64,000 nucleotides of DNA from Mesoplasma grammopterae ATCC 49580. GTDB taxonomy: Bacteria > Bacillota_I > Bacilli_A > Mycoplasmatales > Mycoplasmataceae. Location: positions 124,001-188,000 of the forward strand of contig NZ_JNJC01000001.1 in assembly GCF_000701525.1 (NCBI RefSeq), written 5' to 3'. Made by a program: the position numbers and the translations under genes. Shown piece after piece: positions 18,167-29,378 of the stretch. How positions within the stretch are numbered: position 1 is the stretch's first letter; the number at the start of each line of letters is the position of its first letter. The notes under the pieces were generated by a model, which searched no databases, had not been told where the DNA came from, and saw only the letters and a program-made list of their open reading frames with translations.

Positions 18167-19060
18167 CTAGTTACCTAATTGAGCAGCTACTTCACTTGCA
18201 AAGTCAGTAACTACTTTTTCAATTCCTTCTCCAACTTCATATCTAACCATGTCAATTAAAGTTACTTTTTTAGATTCTAAGAATTGACCTACTTTGAAAC
18301 TTTCATCAACAACATATTGTTGGTCTACTAAACTAATTTCTGATAAACGTTTTGATAATTTTCCTTTTAAAATGTTTTCTAAAACATTTTCTGGTTTACC
18401 TTGTAATTTTGGATCTTCTTTAGCTTCAGCTTTAATGATGCTAAATTCTGATTCTTTAAACTCAGCAGGAATTTCATCCATGCTTTTGTATTGTGGACTC
18501 ATTGCAGCAACGTGCATAGCTAAGTTGTATGCATCTGTTGAATCAAGTGTTCCTTTAAAGTTTAATGCAACTGAAACTCTTTTGTTTGCGTGATTGTATA
18601 AAGTAGTTGTGTTTCCAGCTTCTTTTGCAATTAAAGTAAATCTTCTTAATTGAATTTTTTCTCCAATTGTTGCTGTGGCACTAACTAAAACTTGTTCAAT
18701 TGTTTCTCCAGAGTTTGTTTTTAATGCTAAACCTTCTTCTAAAGTTTTAGCATTTGAAGCTAATAATACATTAGCAATTTCATCGATTAAATTTATAAAT
18801 TTTTCGTTTTGTGCAACGAAATCAGTTTCTGAGTTAACTTCAAGAATAACAACTTTTTTGTCGTCTTCTTTAGCTAAAGCTACACCTTCAGCAGCTACAC
18901 GGTCTGATTTTTTAGCAGCTTTAGCTAATCCGTTTTCTCTTAATCAAACGATAGCATCTTCGATATTTCCATCAGTTGCTTCTAAAGCTTTTTTACAGTC
19001 CATCATACCAGCTTGTGTAATTTCTCTTAATTCTTTAATTAATTGTGCGTTTACAGCCAT
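18167..19060 (-). CDS. tsf: Elongation factor Ts
   Basis: EF-Ts exchanges GDP for GTP on EF-Tu. The 297-aa product has the N-terminal UBA-like domain ([19 protein letters not shown], the family signature), the [19 protein letters not shown] signature around residues 68-86, and core and coiled-coil regions up to [14 protein letters not shown]. One Trp in the UBA domain is TGA. GGAGAAAACACAT precedes the ATG. It follows rpsB closely (28 bases) in the standard rpsB-tsf operon. Confidence 0.98.
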
Positions 19061-19088
19061 ATGTGTTTTCTCCTTTTAATTTTATTTA

Positions 19089-19889
19089 TTAGTTATTTGT
19101 TCTTTCAGGTCTATTTCAGTTTCTGTTGTTTGAGTAGTTGTTTTCGCCTTCTGTTCTTTCACGTTTAACAACAACTGTTTTTAAAACTGAAGGTGCTAAT
19201 TTTAAGTTAGCTCCATCAGCGAATGCATCAACTAAAGCGTTGATCATAATGTTTACTGATTCTTGTAAATCATCATTTGCAGGAATTGGTAAAGTTACGA
19301 TATCTGGATCAACATTAGTATCACATAATCCGATAACTGGAATATTTAATTTAATTGCTTCTTTAACAGCAATTTCATCTGATTTAGGATCTACAACAAT
19401 TAATGCAGCAGGTAATTTACGCATTTGTTTGATTCCACCTAATGATTTTTCTAAGTTAGCTTTTTCTTTTAAAATTAAGATTTGTTCTTTTTTAGTTCTT
19501 AAAGCTAATTGTCCATTTTTTTCTGATTCTTCAATTTCTCATAAAGCTTTAATTCTTTTCACGATTGTTTTGAAGTTAGTTAAAGTTCCACCTAATCATC
19601 TTTGGTTAACATAATAGTTTCCTGATCTTAATGCAGCTTCTTTAACAGCTAATTTAGCTGAACGTCTTGTTCCTACGAATAAAACTTTTTCACCTTTAGC
19701 TCCGATTGATTGAACTAATTTTTCAGCTTGTCTTAATTGAATTAAAGTTTTTTCTAAATCAATTACGTGGTTTTTTGATTTTGACCCATAAATAAATGGT
19801 GCCATTTTTGGATTTCATCTTTTTGTTTGGTGACCGTATTGAACACCAGCAGCAGATAACTCATCTCTTGTTACTTCTTTGTATGCCAT
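19089..19889 (-). CDS. rpsB: 30S ribosomal protein S2
   Basis: S2 assembles late onto the 30S subunit and helps recruit S1 where present. The 266-aa product has [21 protein letters not shown], the FVGTRRSAKLAVKEAA and NQRWLGGTLTNFKTI motifs and PALIVVDPKSDEIAVKEA. The C-terminal 25 residues (after VVVKRERTEG) are an Asn/Arg-rich tail. Three Trp are TGA. GAAGGAGTACAAAA lies before the ATG. Expression is probably autoregulated through the structured leader at 19917-19990 and starts at an extended -10 promoter at about 20035. Confidence 0.98.
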
Positions 19890-19916
19890 TTTTGTACTCC
19901 TTCTTTTTTTGTATTT

Positions 19917-19990
19917 GTTAGGCTTCCAAGCGATTCGAACACTAACCACCCTTTTACTAATTCGGGCACTCGGTAAATGAATTCTCACTT
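19917..19990 (-). promoter_or_regulatory. Structured 5' leader of rpsB, candidate S2 autoregulatory element
   Basis: Within the roughly 140-nt rpsB leader, CCGAGTG (19973-19967) can pair with CGCTTGG (19932-19926) over 7 bp including G-U pairs, extended inward by CGAA/TTCG after a small internal loop. The loop is about 20 nt and G-rich. The region is notably GC-richer than its surroundings, as expected for a conserved RNA. No transcription terminator is visible, so translational control would be expected. Confidence 0.5.
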
Positions 19991-20034
19991 GTGATTGAAT
20001 ATCTATATTTTTTGTTAAATAATCAACTTTAAAA

Positions 20035-20043
20035 ATTATAGCA
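20035..20043 (-). promoter_or_regulatory. Extended -10 promoter of rpsB-tsf
   Basis: TGCTATAAT on the minus strand is a perfect extended -10. It overlaps the T-tract of the upstream gene's terminator. A start near 20028 gives a leader of about 140 nt. Confidence 0.65.
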
Positions 20044-20069
20044 AAAAAAGCCCAATTTTTAAAGGGCTT
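20043..20069 (-). terminator. Intrinsic terminator after the flippase-like gene
   Basis: Minus strand AAGCCC-(ten-base loop)-GGGCTT followed by five T. It ends where the rpsB promoter begins. Confidence 0.75.
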
Positions 20070-20086
20070 AGATTTAAGAATTAATG

Positions 20087-22147
20087 TTATTTTTTAGTTT
20101 TACCTTTTGCAACGGTTGTTTCACTAGCTTTTAATGTATAAACTTTTGGTGTATTTTTATATTTATATCTTTTTTCAAAATAATTTTCATCATTGATTAT
20201 TTCATTATTTTCTTCTATTTGATCGTATAAAGATTTCATTATTTGATCATTTTGATTTGATTCTTCTTCAGCATTAATACCAGCATCAATGAACCTAGCA
20301 ATTTTTAATTTACTACTATTTTTTTGAATAATTTGTTTAACAATCGGTAAGTTAACAATAATATTTAAACCAATTTTTGGCCTGAATATTAAAGGCAATA
20401 TAATACAAATTGGTAAACTTGTAATTCCTGTAATAGCAAGTACACTAATAATTGTTGGAATTGAAATTGAATCCACAATAACACTTGTTGTACCAGCTTC
20501 AGTAGTTGCAATATTTATTTTTATTAAAGCAAATTGGCTTAATCCATAATTTATAAATAGAGATGTTGAAATAACTGGAACTAATAAGAATATAAAGTTT
20601 GGTATTACATTTTTTAATGAAGAATTGTAAGTTATGTGTGTTCAAGTAAATGACCACAAGAAGAAGTAAGCAATCATCATAAATATCAATTTAATTATGT
20701 AAAAATATCTAATCATGTGAGGTATTCAATTAGTTTTATTTCCAGAATTAAAGGCAAAAAGGTAAAGTAGAAGTAAAGTTATAGCTTCTGTTACTACATA
20801 TCAAGTTGCGATCAAGTTTAATCATTTAGTTGTTCTTTTCTCAATACCTTTAGCTTGAACTAAAACATACTGACCTTGTACTATAATAATGGCACTTGTA
20901 GATAAGCCAAATAATATTGAAAATTCTTGTCCAGAAAATATATATTTTAAAGCTTCTGCTTGATATATAGCACTAGCCTCTGTTCCATCAAAATCTTTTG
21001 CAATAACATTTCCAAATAATCCAGTTGCAACAAATGGTGTAAGAATCGAAATCATAACAAAACTAAATGCAGCAACAATATATGTATAAAGTTCATAGTT
21101 TGTATACGTTTTTCATTCTATTCTTCCTTCTCTTAAAATTTGAGATATAAAGTACTCTCTAAAAGAAACAATGAAATTTAACATAATAATTCTTATGTTA
21201 ATACCTACTATCATATAAATAGATAACATAGATGTTGTTTTAAGACCAGAAGCTCCTAAAACAATAAGAAGAATAATGATGTCTGCATTCATTAAAGTAT
21301 TTATTCCTAATGAAGAAAAGAAAAGTTTTGATGATTTTCTCACTAAATTATGATCATTAAAATCTGCATAAAATTTAATTCATGGGTATTTTCTTTTAAC
21401 ATATACCATAATCATAAATCCACGAATAAAAGGATAAATAACAATGGGCAAGAAAACTAAAACAGGACTAATATGTGTTCCTTTAAAATTAATATAACTT
21501 AGTAATGAAATAATTAACATATATACAATTACATCAGTAAACAAAATAATTGCTCTTCTTAAATAGTTTTGTTTATCAGCTTCAAGGACGTTTTCATAAA
21601 TACCAAAAATAGAAGAACTAACAACTTGTTTGAATCCAAAAAAGAAACAAACAAAACCTAATTCTCATAAGTGTATTGTAATAGGATCCATTCCATCTTT
21701 AATAATTGGTCCTGTAATACTTGTTGTGATTGGATCTCCCTGTAAGAAATGTGGAGCTAAAGCAATTTCAAGAGGATATAAAATTGAAATTAAAGTTACA
21801 AAAATTAATCCTCTTCATAATTTATTACGATATTTTCTTTTTGCTGTTGAAAAAGATTCATTTGCAGTAATTCAATCTTTTTCCATAATTGGTTTTGCCA
21901 TTAAAATAACTGTAGTTACCCCTAAGGCACCTTCACATGTACCACCAATAATAGCAACTGACATTGATATTCTTACGAACCCATTAAATTCAGTACCATA
22001 AGCACTCAAAATTCAATAAATCATAAGAATTTGAATAATAGTATTTGTTAAAGAAATGGCAACCCCAACTAGTGCACTTCAAACACTAGTTCTAGCTGAC
22101 GTCTTTATAACTATGTTTTCTGTTGCATTTGTAGCTTCATGTTGCAT
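20087..22147 (-). CDS. Large polytopic membrane protein, MOP/MATE-flippase-like
   Basis: The product is 686 aa with about 13-14 hydrophobic segments between residues 15 and 585 and a 100-residue charged cytoplasmic C-terminus (ending TVAKGKTKK). The N-terminal block with paired helices, GTEFNGFVRISMSVAIIGG and the FFGFKQVVSSSIFGIYENVLEADKQ loop is reminiscent of polysaccharide or lipid exporters of the MOP superfamily, where Wzx-like proteins flip lipid-linked sugars. No motif proves this. Many TGA codons are read as Trp. A very strong RBS (AAGGAGGTGGAGAA) precedes the ATG and overlaps the end of the pseudouridine synthase gene. A glycosyltransferase lies in the same region at 27.5-28.4 kb. 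The function is tentative. Confidence 0.5.
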
Positions 22148-22162
22148 TTCTCCACCTCCTTT

Positions 22163-23071
22163 TTATCAGGTTGGTTCTATTTCTATAATTTTACCATTTA
22201 GATTTTCTAAATTTCCTTCGAAACCATTGAACACTAATTTATTAGCAAATAAAAAAATCATTTTTTCATTGTTTATTATTGTTCCAGAATATCTAGAATC
22301 ATTGATAATTGAAGCACCATAATATTCGAGAGTAGCTCTAATTTGATGCTTTCTTCCTGTTAATATTTGAACTTCAAGTTCAGTTTGTTCATTAGTTACA
22401 TCTAAACTAACAACATTAAATATTGTTGTAGCTTCTTTATAATCACTTTTAAATTCTTCACTAAATACTGATTTTTGAATTACTGGATCATATTTAATTC
22501 ATCCCTTAGCAATTAAACTTTCTGTAACCGGAACATCAATTCTACAACGATAGTATTTTTCAATTTTTTCTTTATCTTGAATTGCTTCCACCATAATGTC
22601 ATGTGTTTGTTTATTTTTTGCATACATAATTAGTCCAGATGTTAATTTATCTAATCTATGAATATGACTTATAACGTATGAATTTTCTTCACTAGGGTTA
22701 TATTGTTTTGTGTCAAATAAATAATTCTTAACAATATCATCCATACTTGTTTTTACTGGAGAATGAACTTCAAGATTATAAGGTTTTTTAACAATTAAAA
22801 GATTTGAATCTTCATATATAACATCAATGTCATAATTTGTGATTTTTTTAAAATCATCTCTTAAAACTGGTTTGTTATTGTCATAAACAATAATTTCATC
22901 ATTAGCTTTAATTAAATAATCTTTATCCTTAATTCTTTTTCCATTAATTTTAATGTCACCTTTTCTTAGTCATTTGTAAATAACTGATAGAGGTGTTGTT
23001 TTATAATTCTTTTTTAAAAATTTAAATAATGACTGATTATCATCATTTTGATTTGCTTTAAATGTATTCAT
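22163..23071 (-). CDS. Pseudouridine synthase, RluA/RluD family
   Basis: The enzyme forms pseudouridine in 23S rRNA or tRNA. The 302-aa product has an N-terminal S4 domain (VIYKWLRKGDIKINGKRIKDKDYL), then LIVKKPYNLEVHS and the catalytic signature HIHRLDKLTSGLIMYAK with its nucleophilic Asp. KKYY-like EKYYRCRI and GRKHQIRATLEYYG follow, all typical of the RluA branch. The final codon before TAA is TGA, giving a C-terminal Trp. The ATG shares a base with the CPBP gene stop (TAATG). RluC or RluD specificity cannot be decided. Confidence 0.92.
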
Positions 23072-24063
23072 TAGTTTCTCCCTGCGATCATTAAAATAAA
23101 TGTTATAAGGTTTGATCCTAAATGAACTAATCATGAATAGGTTACATTACCTTCTGTGTAAATAAAAGTTGCTGATAATATAATTGATGGAATTAAATAT
23201 ATGTAAATGTTTTGAACATCTCCCATACCTACATGTACCATAGCAAAAGCTAATGATGAAATGATCATTGCAAATCACTTATTACCAACTCCTGTAAAAA
23301 TTGAATCTCTAAATGCTAGTTCTTCAACTAATGGTGCAACAACAACACTAAAAATAAATAATAAAATTGAATAAAATATCTTAACTGTAATTGAAGAGTT
23401 TTTATAAATTTCATTAAGTGCATTTTGATTTATTGTTTCTATTTCAATAAAACTTAATCCAAATGATACACCGAATAAAGCGATTGTCATTATTAAAACT
23501 ACTACTATTACTTTCTTCCATTCTTTTTTCAAAGTTAAAAAAATTCTATCTTTTAAAAATGGCACTTTAATAAATAATATTATTCCTACAACAACTTCTG
23601 CAATTATTTGTAGTGTCATTGATACAAATTGAGTTGCTACCTGATTATTTTTACTGTTTCAACCAGATAAAGCTAAAAATAACGAACCTAAAATTATTAC
23701 AAATAAGAAAGGCAATACTATAAAAGCATAAATACCAAAAGCATTGGTTCTTGTAAAAAGTTCATTGTCTCTTTTATATAAAACAAAGCAACCGATTGCA
23801 GAACAAAATATTTGAACTGAAACAAACACAAGATTTATAATACTTTGTGTCTCTTCTTCTGTATTTGCGTTTATTGTAAATTTTAATATTATAAGAACTA
23901 TTAATGGCACAAATAGAACAGAAGTTGCGAATATGATTCCATCAACCAAAGGATTAAAAACATTAAATTTGAATTTAACTTCTTCTGGTAATTGATCTTG
24001 AAATCTCATTTTGTTTGTTGATGATTTCATAAAATTTTTAAGTTTATTAATTATTAATTTCAT
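23071..24063 (-). CDS. CPBP-family intramembrane glutamic protease
   Basis: CPBP (Abi/CAAX-like) proteins are membrane endopeptidases; bacterial members take part in protein processing or bacteriocin self-immunity. The 330-aa product has about eight hydrophobic segments. The diagnostic motif EELAFRDSIFTGVGN (EExxxR) lies near residue 250, followed by SSLAFAMVHVGMG (the FxxxH motif) and a third conserved helix ending in VHLGSN (HxxxN). These supply Glu-Glu, His and His/Asn active-site residues, so the enzyme may be active. The 80 N-terminal residues are specific to this lineage. One Trp (at 23518-23520) is a rare TGG codon. It is followed by a TAATG overlap with the RluD-type gene. Confidence 0.85.
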
Positions 24064-24101
24064 GTTTCTCCTTTTTTCTTGTCTAATTAATTAAAGCATA
24101 T

Positions 24102-24125
24102 AAAAAAATTGCTATAAGCAATTTT
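24102..24125 (-). terminator. Intrinsic terminator after ptsH
   Basis: Minus strand AAATTGC-TTATA-GCAATTT plus TTTT, 14 bases after the ptsH stop. Confidence 0.8.
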
Positions 24126-24138
24126 CATTAATTTTGTT

Positions 24139-24408
24139 TTAACCTTCAATTAATGCTGCAGCGATCATTGCTTCTTTAATACCAGCAACTGCTTCTTCAG
24201 CATCACTACCATCAGCAATAATAGTAATTTCATCACCATTTTTAATTTGCATTGATAAGATGTTCATTATTGATCTTAAGTTTCCTGATTTACTTCCTGA
24301 AACGATTTGAATGTCTGAACCATATTTTGAAGCTGCTGAAATAATTGCAGTAGCTGGTCTTGCGTGTAATCCAATTTTGTCAGTTATAACTGCTGTAAAT
24401 TGTGCCAT
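24139..24408 (-). CDS. ptsH: Phosphocarrier protein HPr
   Basis: HPr passes phosphate from enzyme I to sugar-specific EIIA proteins. The 89-aa product has the active-site motif GLHARPA with His15, and the regulatory serine site in SGNLRSIMNILSM near residue 46, the target of HPr kinase in Firmicutes. AGG AGG AAAAT precedes the ATG. The gene is monocistronic: its own promoter at 24443-24472 and terminator at 24102-24125 flank it, and ptsI is not adjacent. The promoter carries repeated TTGATA half-sites. Confidence 0.97.
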   Translation of the reverse strand: MAQFTAVITDKIGLHARPATAIISAASKYGSDIQIVSGSKSGNLRSIMNILSMQIKNGDEITIIADGSDAEEAVAGIKEAMIAAALIEG

Positions 24409-24442
24409 TTAATTTTCCTCCTGTATTTTTTAATACTTAATT

Positions 24443-24472
24443 ATTATATCAATAAGTTGATACCATTATCAA
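24443..24472 (-). promoter_or_regulatory. ptsH promoter with three alternating TTGATA half-sites
   Basis: On the minus strand TTGATA (24472-24467, -35) and TATAAT (24448-24443, -10) are 18 bases apart. Between and over them the half-site occurs as TTGATA-ATGG-TATCAA-CTTA-TTGATA, spaced 10 bases centre to centre. This fits a promoter overlapped by a repeated operator. Confidence 0.55.
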
Positions 24473-24482
24473 TTCTTATTTA

Positions 24483-26654
24483 TTAATTTTTCTTTGATAT
24501 GGTTGCGTCGCTAATTGAAATTGGCATAATTCCATAACTTGAACTAAAAGCAACCTTCATTGTTTGGTCGTTTATTTCAATAACAACTCCATCACCAAAA
24601 ATCATGTGTTCTATAACATCATTCTTTTCATATCTTGCAGATGTTTTGACCTGCTGATTTGATTTGATTGAACTTAAGTGGCTTGTATTAGCAAACGGAT
24701 TTGAACTCTTTTGATATTTACCCTCGAATTGATATAAATCTTGGTCGAATTCCTTAATAAATTTTGATGGTGCTAATTCTGATTGTGAAATAAATGAAAA
24801 TTCACCTTTAATATATGTTATATAAACTTTTTCTTCTGCTCTTGTTATAGCAACATATAAAGTTCTTCTCTCTTCTTCTATTTCTCTAGCTGAATTTGAA
24901 GATAATCTACCTGGAAATACATCTTGATTAAGACCGACAACAAAAACTATTTTATTTTCCAAACCTTTTGCAGCATGTACAGTTAATAAAGTAACTTTTT
25001 GTGCTTCAATATCATCAGCATCAGAATTTAATAGTGCTTCTTCTTGTAAATAAGAAACTATTTTTTCTATTGATCCTTCGTTTGAATCTTCAGGTTGATA
25101 TGATTTATCAAAATTTTCTAGTTGATCGTACAATGAGTCTATGTAACTTAAATCCTCTTTTTTTTCTGTATCCTTCAGTTTTTGAATATATCCTGACTCA
25201 ACAAGCATATATTGCAATGTCATCCTGATATTTTTGCTTTCATTATAAACATTTGCAGAGTTTGAAAGAACATTTCTTATTGTTGTCAAATGTTTTGAAA
25301 CTTGATTTATATGCAATTCATCTTCATTAACAATTAAGTCATAAAGCGATACATTCATGTCATTAGCTTTTTCTTTTAATTTTTTAATTGTTACATCCCC
25401 AACTTTTGGAATGCTTTTTAAAACTCTTTCAACAGCTTGTTCATCTTGTGTAGCTAAAGTTCTTAAAAAAGCATTTGCTTCTTTAATTACTTTTCTGTCT
25501 TTAAAACGAATTCCACCAATTAATTGAAAAGGAATTTTATTATTTTGAAATTCCTTTTCAAATTCTTGTGATCAAGCATTAAGCCTGTATAGTACAAAAA
25601 TATCTTTATACTCATAACCATCTTTGATTAATTCCTTAATTTTTAAAGTTACATATCTTGCTTCATCATTTCTAGATTCACATTCTTTAATTGTTGGTAA
25701 ATCTCCTGTTGCATTATTTGTAAAAATATCTTTAGCTTCTCTATTTTTATTATTATTAATAAAGTCGTTTGCTAAGTCTAAAATTTTCTGAGTTGATCTA
25801 TAATTTTGATTAAGTGTGATGCTAACACCATTTGAAAATGATTTTGTAAAATTCAAAATAATATCAACTTTTGCTCCACGTCAAGAATATATTGTTTGAT
25901 CTGGGTCTCCAACTACTGTTAAATTATTTTTATCTCTTGTTAAAAATTTTATTAAATCAAACTGCAGATCGTTTGTGTCTTGAAACTCATCAACCATAAC
26001 ATAATCATATCTATTTCTTCATTTTTCTAAAGCTTCAGGATGCTCATTAAATAGTTTAAAAACAAGAACTTGTAGATCGTTAAAATCAATTGAATTTATT
26101 GTTTTTAAATAGTCTTCATATTTTTGATATAACGTAGCAATAGCTCTTTCAATCCCACTATAACATTCTTCTGTTGCTTCTAATGGAGATGTTAAATCAT
26201 TCTTTCAATTACCAATTCTATAAATAATTTTTTTCTCTGTGTATTTTTTTAATTCAGGTAAATGACTAAAGTGTTCATTTATTAAACTTCTTAAAATTGC
26301 AATTTGATCACCTTGATCGATAATTAAAAAGTTTTTATTTAAACCTACTAATTCAAAATCTTCTCTTAAAACTCTTGAGCATCAAGCATGAAATGTAGAA
26401 ATATGAGGATTACTTGTTAAGTTAGGTATAATTTTTGTTACTCTATCTCTCATTTCTCTTGCTGCTTTATTGGTAAAAGTCACAGCTAATATTTTATAAG
26501 GAACCATTTTTAGTTCTTCAATTAAATAAGCAATTTTTGTGGTAATTACTTTAGTTTTACCAGAACCAGCACCAGCAACTATTCTTAACGGTTTGTCTGT
26601 TATTGTTACCGCTGCCAATTGTTGTTCATTTAATTGTAATAATAAATTATTCAT
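24483..26654 (-). CDS. pcrA: UvrD/PcrA-type ATP-dependent DNA helicase
   Basis: A superfamily 1A 3'-5' helicase used in repair and plasmid or replication maintenance. The 723-aa product has QQLAAV (Q motif), Walker A GAGSGKT at residues 28-34, [13 protein letters not shown], the DEFQD Walker B, YSWRGA (motif III), QNYRS (motif IV) and [13 protein letters not shown] with [13 protein letters not shown]. The C-terminal 100 residues form a linker with a small KOW/Tudor-like domain ([13 protein letters not shown]), as in PcrA. The start at 26654 has AAGGAGAAAGCC in front. A longer in-frame start at 26705 lies inside the RDD gene and has no RBS. The ATG overlaps the RDD stop by 8 bases. Confidence 0.96.
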
Positions 26655-27483
26655 GGCTTTCTCCTTTTTCTTTTTGTTCAATTTGTTTTTGATTCTTTTT
26701 CTCAATTTTTAAATTTTCAGTTAAGCTAGGTTTATCAACTTGTATTGAATTATAAAATTCTTTTTCCTCTGAGTTACCAATTTCTTCTAAAATTGCATCA
26801 TCAAATTTACCCGGTGTTTCTTTTAAAATAGATTTACCAGATTTATTTTTATAAATTTTTGTTTGATTTTGTTTTTCTAAAACAACTATAACTTTGTTCT
26901 TCATATCTACTGATGATTGATGATTTTTTTGTAATTTAATGGACAGTGCTATAGCAATATTTCAAATTAAAAAAATTCAATAATTTAATTGATATATTAT
27001 ATAACCTGCGTCTAAATAAACACTAGATTTAGTCTTATCATATTTTGACATTAAGAAAAGAAAAAGTATATTTCCTAAATATAATAGACACCATGGCAGT
27101 AATATGAATCATAATTCGCGTTCAAATATATCTTTGAACTTTAATTTTTCGCTTGCTTTAAATTTCACTAACTTTATTCTAAAAATAATTTTTCCTACTG
27201 TTTTACCATTTAAAAAGTATGGTAGTAAAACAAAGTAGGAAAAATTTCATATTAATGCTGCTAAAAAAATTATAAATAAGAAAATTCAATTACCTTCTTT
27301 AGCTTGATCTTTAAAGATAAAACCTAAAATTAAAAATAATAAAGAACTAATAATTAAATCTGTAAGTCTTGCAAAAAATATTTTTCATAAACTTGGTAAA
27401 TAAAATTCATTTTCCTTTAATGCATTTTCTTCTACTTTTAATAATTCATAATTTCCATCAACATTTTTATTTACTTCAAACAT
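26647..27483 (-). CDS. RDD-family membrane protein
   Basis: The product is 278 aa with about four membrane segments between residues 35 and 185. The RDD feature is the Arg-Asp pair in FFARLTDLIISSLLF near the first helix, plus NGKTVGKIIFRIKL in the following loop, both typical of the family. RDD proteins have been linked to ion or drug transport, but most are uncharacterised. The last 90 residues are a hydrophilic Lys/Glu-rich tail with no membrane segment, longer than in most relatives. It overlaps pcrA by 8 bases and begins 6 bases after the glycosyltransferase stop. Confidence 0.75.
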
Positions 27484-27489
27484 TATCAA

Positions 27490-28449
27490 TTATCCTAATT
27501 TTTTTAGTCGTTCATTAATAAAGCTATTGAAATTTTCCATTCTTATTGTGAAATCTGGGTTTGCGTTTTCTAAGAAAATTGCATTTTGTGTTATGAATTC
27601 CTTCACTTTTCTGTCGAGTTTTGTATTAACAAATAAAATTGCTTTTTTATGAATAGCTGGATTCTTGATGCTTTTTGAAAGATTCAAGAAATCATATGCC
27701 ATACAGTAATTGGCTGCAAAGTTTAATTCATCTTTAAATTCTTTATATGTTCCAATTCTTCTGTAGTAGTTTAATACGTGAGGTCATTGATTAACTATAT
27801 CAAAAATTGAGTATTTAGGTACAGATACTTTATGTTTAAATAAAACATCTCCTGATAAATAAAAGTTTCTTGAGTGTGCAAGTGCCATAAATAAAAATAG
27901 CATATCAAATCTAACATTCTTTTTAAAAGTTATTCTAAAATCTTTTATAAATTTACTTCTAAATAATTTACCATAAACTTCTTGTGAAATATAAGCAAAT
28001 ACTTCTTTATTATCTTGTAAATCATACAATTTATTTGTTTCTAATAATGGTTGTGTATGACCCTCAAATAGATTTGATTGTTCATACTGAACTTCAATTA
28101 AATCTATTTTAGCTTGGTTTGATTCAACGATGTTTTGTACTGTCTGTACATAATTTTCATTAATTAAATCCCCTTCTTTTAAAAATGAAACATACTCACC
28201 ACGAGCTAACTCTATCCCATTATTTCAATTTAATGATTCTCCTTGACCTTTTGAATTAAAGATTAGCATAATTTTGTCGTTTTCAATAAATTGATCTCTA
28301 ACAAAATCTATAGCTTCTTTTTCAATGTTTGGTTCGTCAACTACTATGATTAATTCATATGAATCATTAGTTTGTTTTTTTAGTGTATTAATTGTTTTAA
28401 ATAATTTTTCTTCTCTAGCTTGGCTAGAAATAATAAATGAAACTAACAT
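27490..28449 (-). CDS. Family 2 glycosyltransferase
   Basis: GT-A fold enzymes of family GT2 transfer sugar from a nucleotide-activated donor. The 319-aa product starts VSFIISSQAREEKLFKTINTL, has LIIVVDEPN, then GQGESLNWNNGIELARGEYVSFLKEGDL, where the variant of the DxD metal site appears as KEGD. The canonical DxD is not obvious, so activity is uncertain. The second half is a lineage-specific helical domain with no membrane anchor. The gene starts a short operon with the RDD protein and pcrA. The substrate might be a glycolipid or capsule precursor; this is a guess. Upstream is a divergent intergenic region shared with def. Confidence 0.75.
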
Positions 28450-28566
28450 CCTTTTACCTCTCTTGAATATAACTATATATATTTTACACTAAAAGGTATT
28501 TGTTTGTTATTTATTCCTTTAAGTAGTTATCGAAGAACCTAATTATTTTTTAAAATGATTTTAAGA

Positions 28567-28572
28567 TATAAT
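28567..28572 (+). promoter_or_regulatory. -10 box of def promoter
   Basis: TATAAT 49 bases before the def ATG in the 172-base divergent spacer between the glycosyltransferase gene and def. No convincing -35 is visible. Confidence 0.45.
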
Positions 28573-28621
28573 AATAAATAACGAGAATACAATAAGTTTT
28601 TTAACATGAAAGGACGATATT

Positions 28622-29224
28622 ATGAGTATAAAAAATTATTTATTACAAAATGAAATACCATCTAACGAATGATTAACAAAAGATGATAACAAAGAAGTAA
28701 TTAGATCTGTTTCTACAAAAGTAGCAGATGTTAATAACTTATCAAAAGATGAAGAACTAACAATGAAAAAATTAATTGATTTTGTTGTAGCTAGTCAAGA
28801 CGATGAATTTAATTATGAAGATAAAGAAGACTATTTACGTCCCGCTGTTGGGCTTGCCGCACCTCAAATTGGTGTAAATAAAGATATGTTTTATATTAGA
28901 TTTAATTTACCAAACAACCAAATAGAAGAATATGCAATGATTAATACAGAATACGTCGCAAAATCATCAAGAATGGCAGCATTAGAAGAAGGCGAAGGAT
29001 GTTTAAGTGTTGATGAAGACAAACATGGAATTGTTCCAAGATCTTGAATAATTTCTGTTAAGGGGTTTGACTGATTAAAAAAAGAATGAGTCGAATTAAA
29101 ACTTAAAGACTACCGCTCTATTGTTTTTCAACATGAAATGGACCACAACATTGGTAACTTATACTATGACCATATTAATGTTGATGAACCTGAATTTATT
29201 GACGAAGATTGAGTTGTTCTTTAA
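28622..29224 (+). CDS. def: Peptide deformylase
   Basis: Removes the formyl group from the N-terminal Met of nascent proteins, a Fe/Zn-dependent hydrolase. The 200-aa product has all three motifs: GLAAPQIG (motif 1), EGEGCLSV (motif 2, Cys ligand) and FQHEMDHNIG (motif 3, HExDH with two His ligands and the catalytic Glu). The insertion between motifs 1 and 2 fits type II deformylases of Gram-positive lineages. Several Trp are TGA, including the third last residue. AAAGGACGATATT precedes the ATG. It is followed by a 154-base spacer and RNase J. Confidence 0.97.
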
Positions 29225-29378
29225 TTTGTGATATTATCAATTTAACAAAAAACAAATTACATATTAAATGTTAAGTCATTATATTTTAATTAATAATCAT
29301 AAAAATGAAAATTTAATAGTTAAAAGTTAAAACATAAGTAATATTTATGTATGTTTATTTTATATAAATGGAGGAAAA

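Noticed and set aside
19138-19614. 158-aa open frame on the plus strand opposite rpsB.
   Set aside because: rpsB is certain on the other strand; the overlap is a composition effect.
19917-19990. A tRNA gene in the rpsB leader (T-arm-like TTCGAAT).
   Set aside because: No matching acceptor stem, D-arm or anticodon arm can be drawn.
26655-26705. Earlier start for pcrA adding 17 residues.
   Set aside because: The extension lies in the RDD gene and has no RBS, while the ATG at 26654 has AAGGAG at the right distance.
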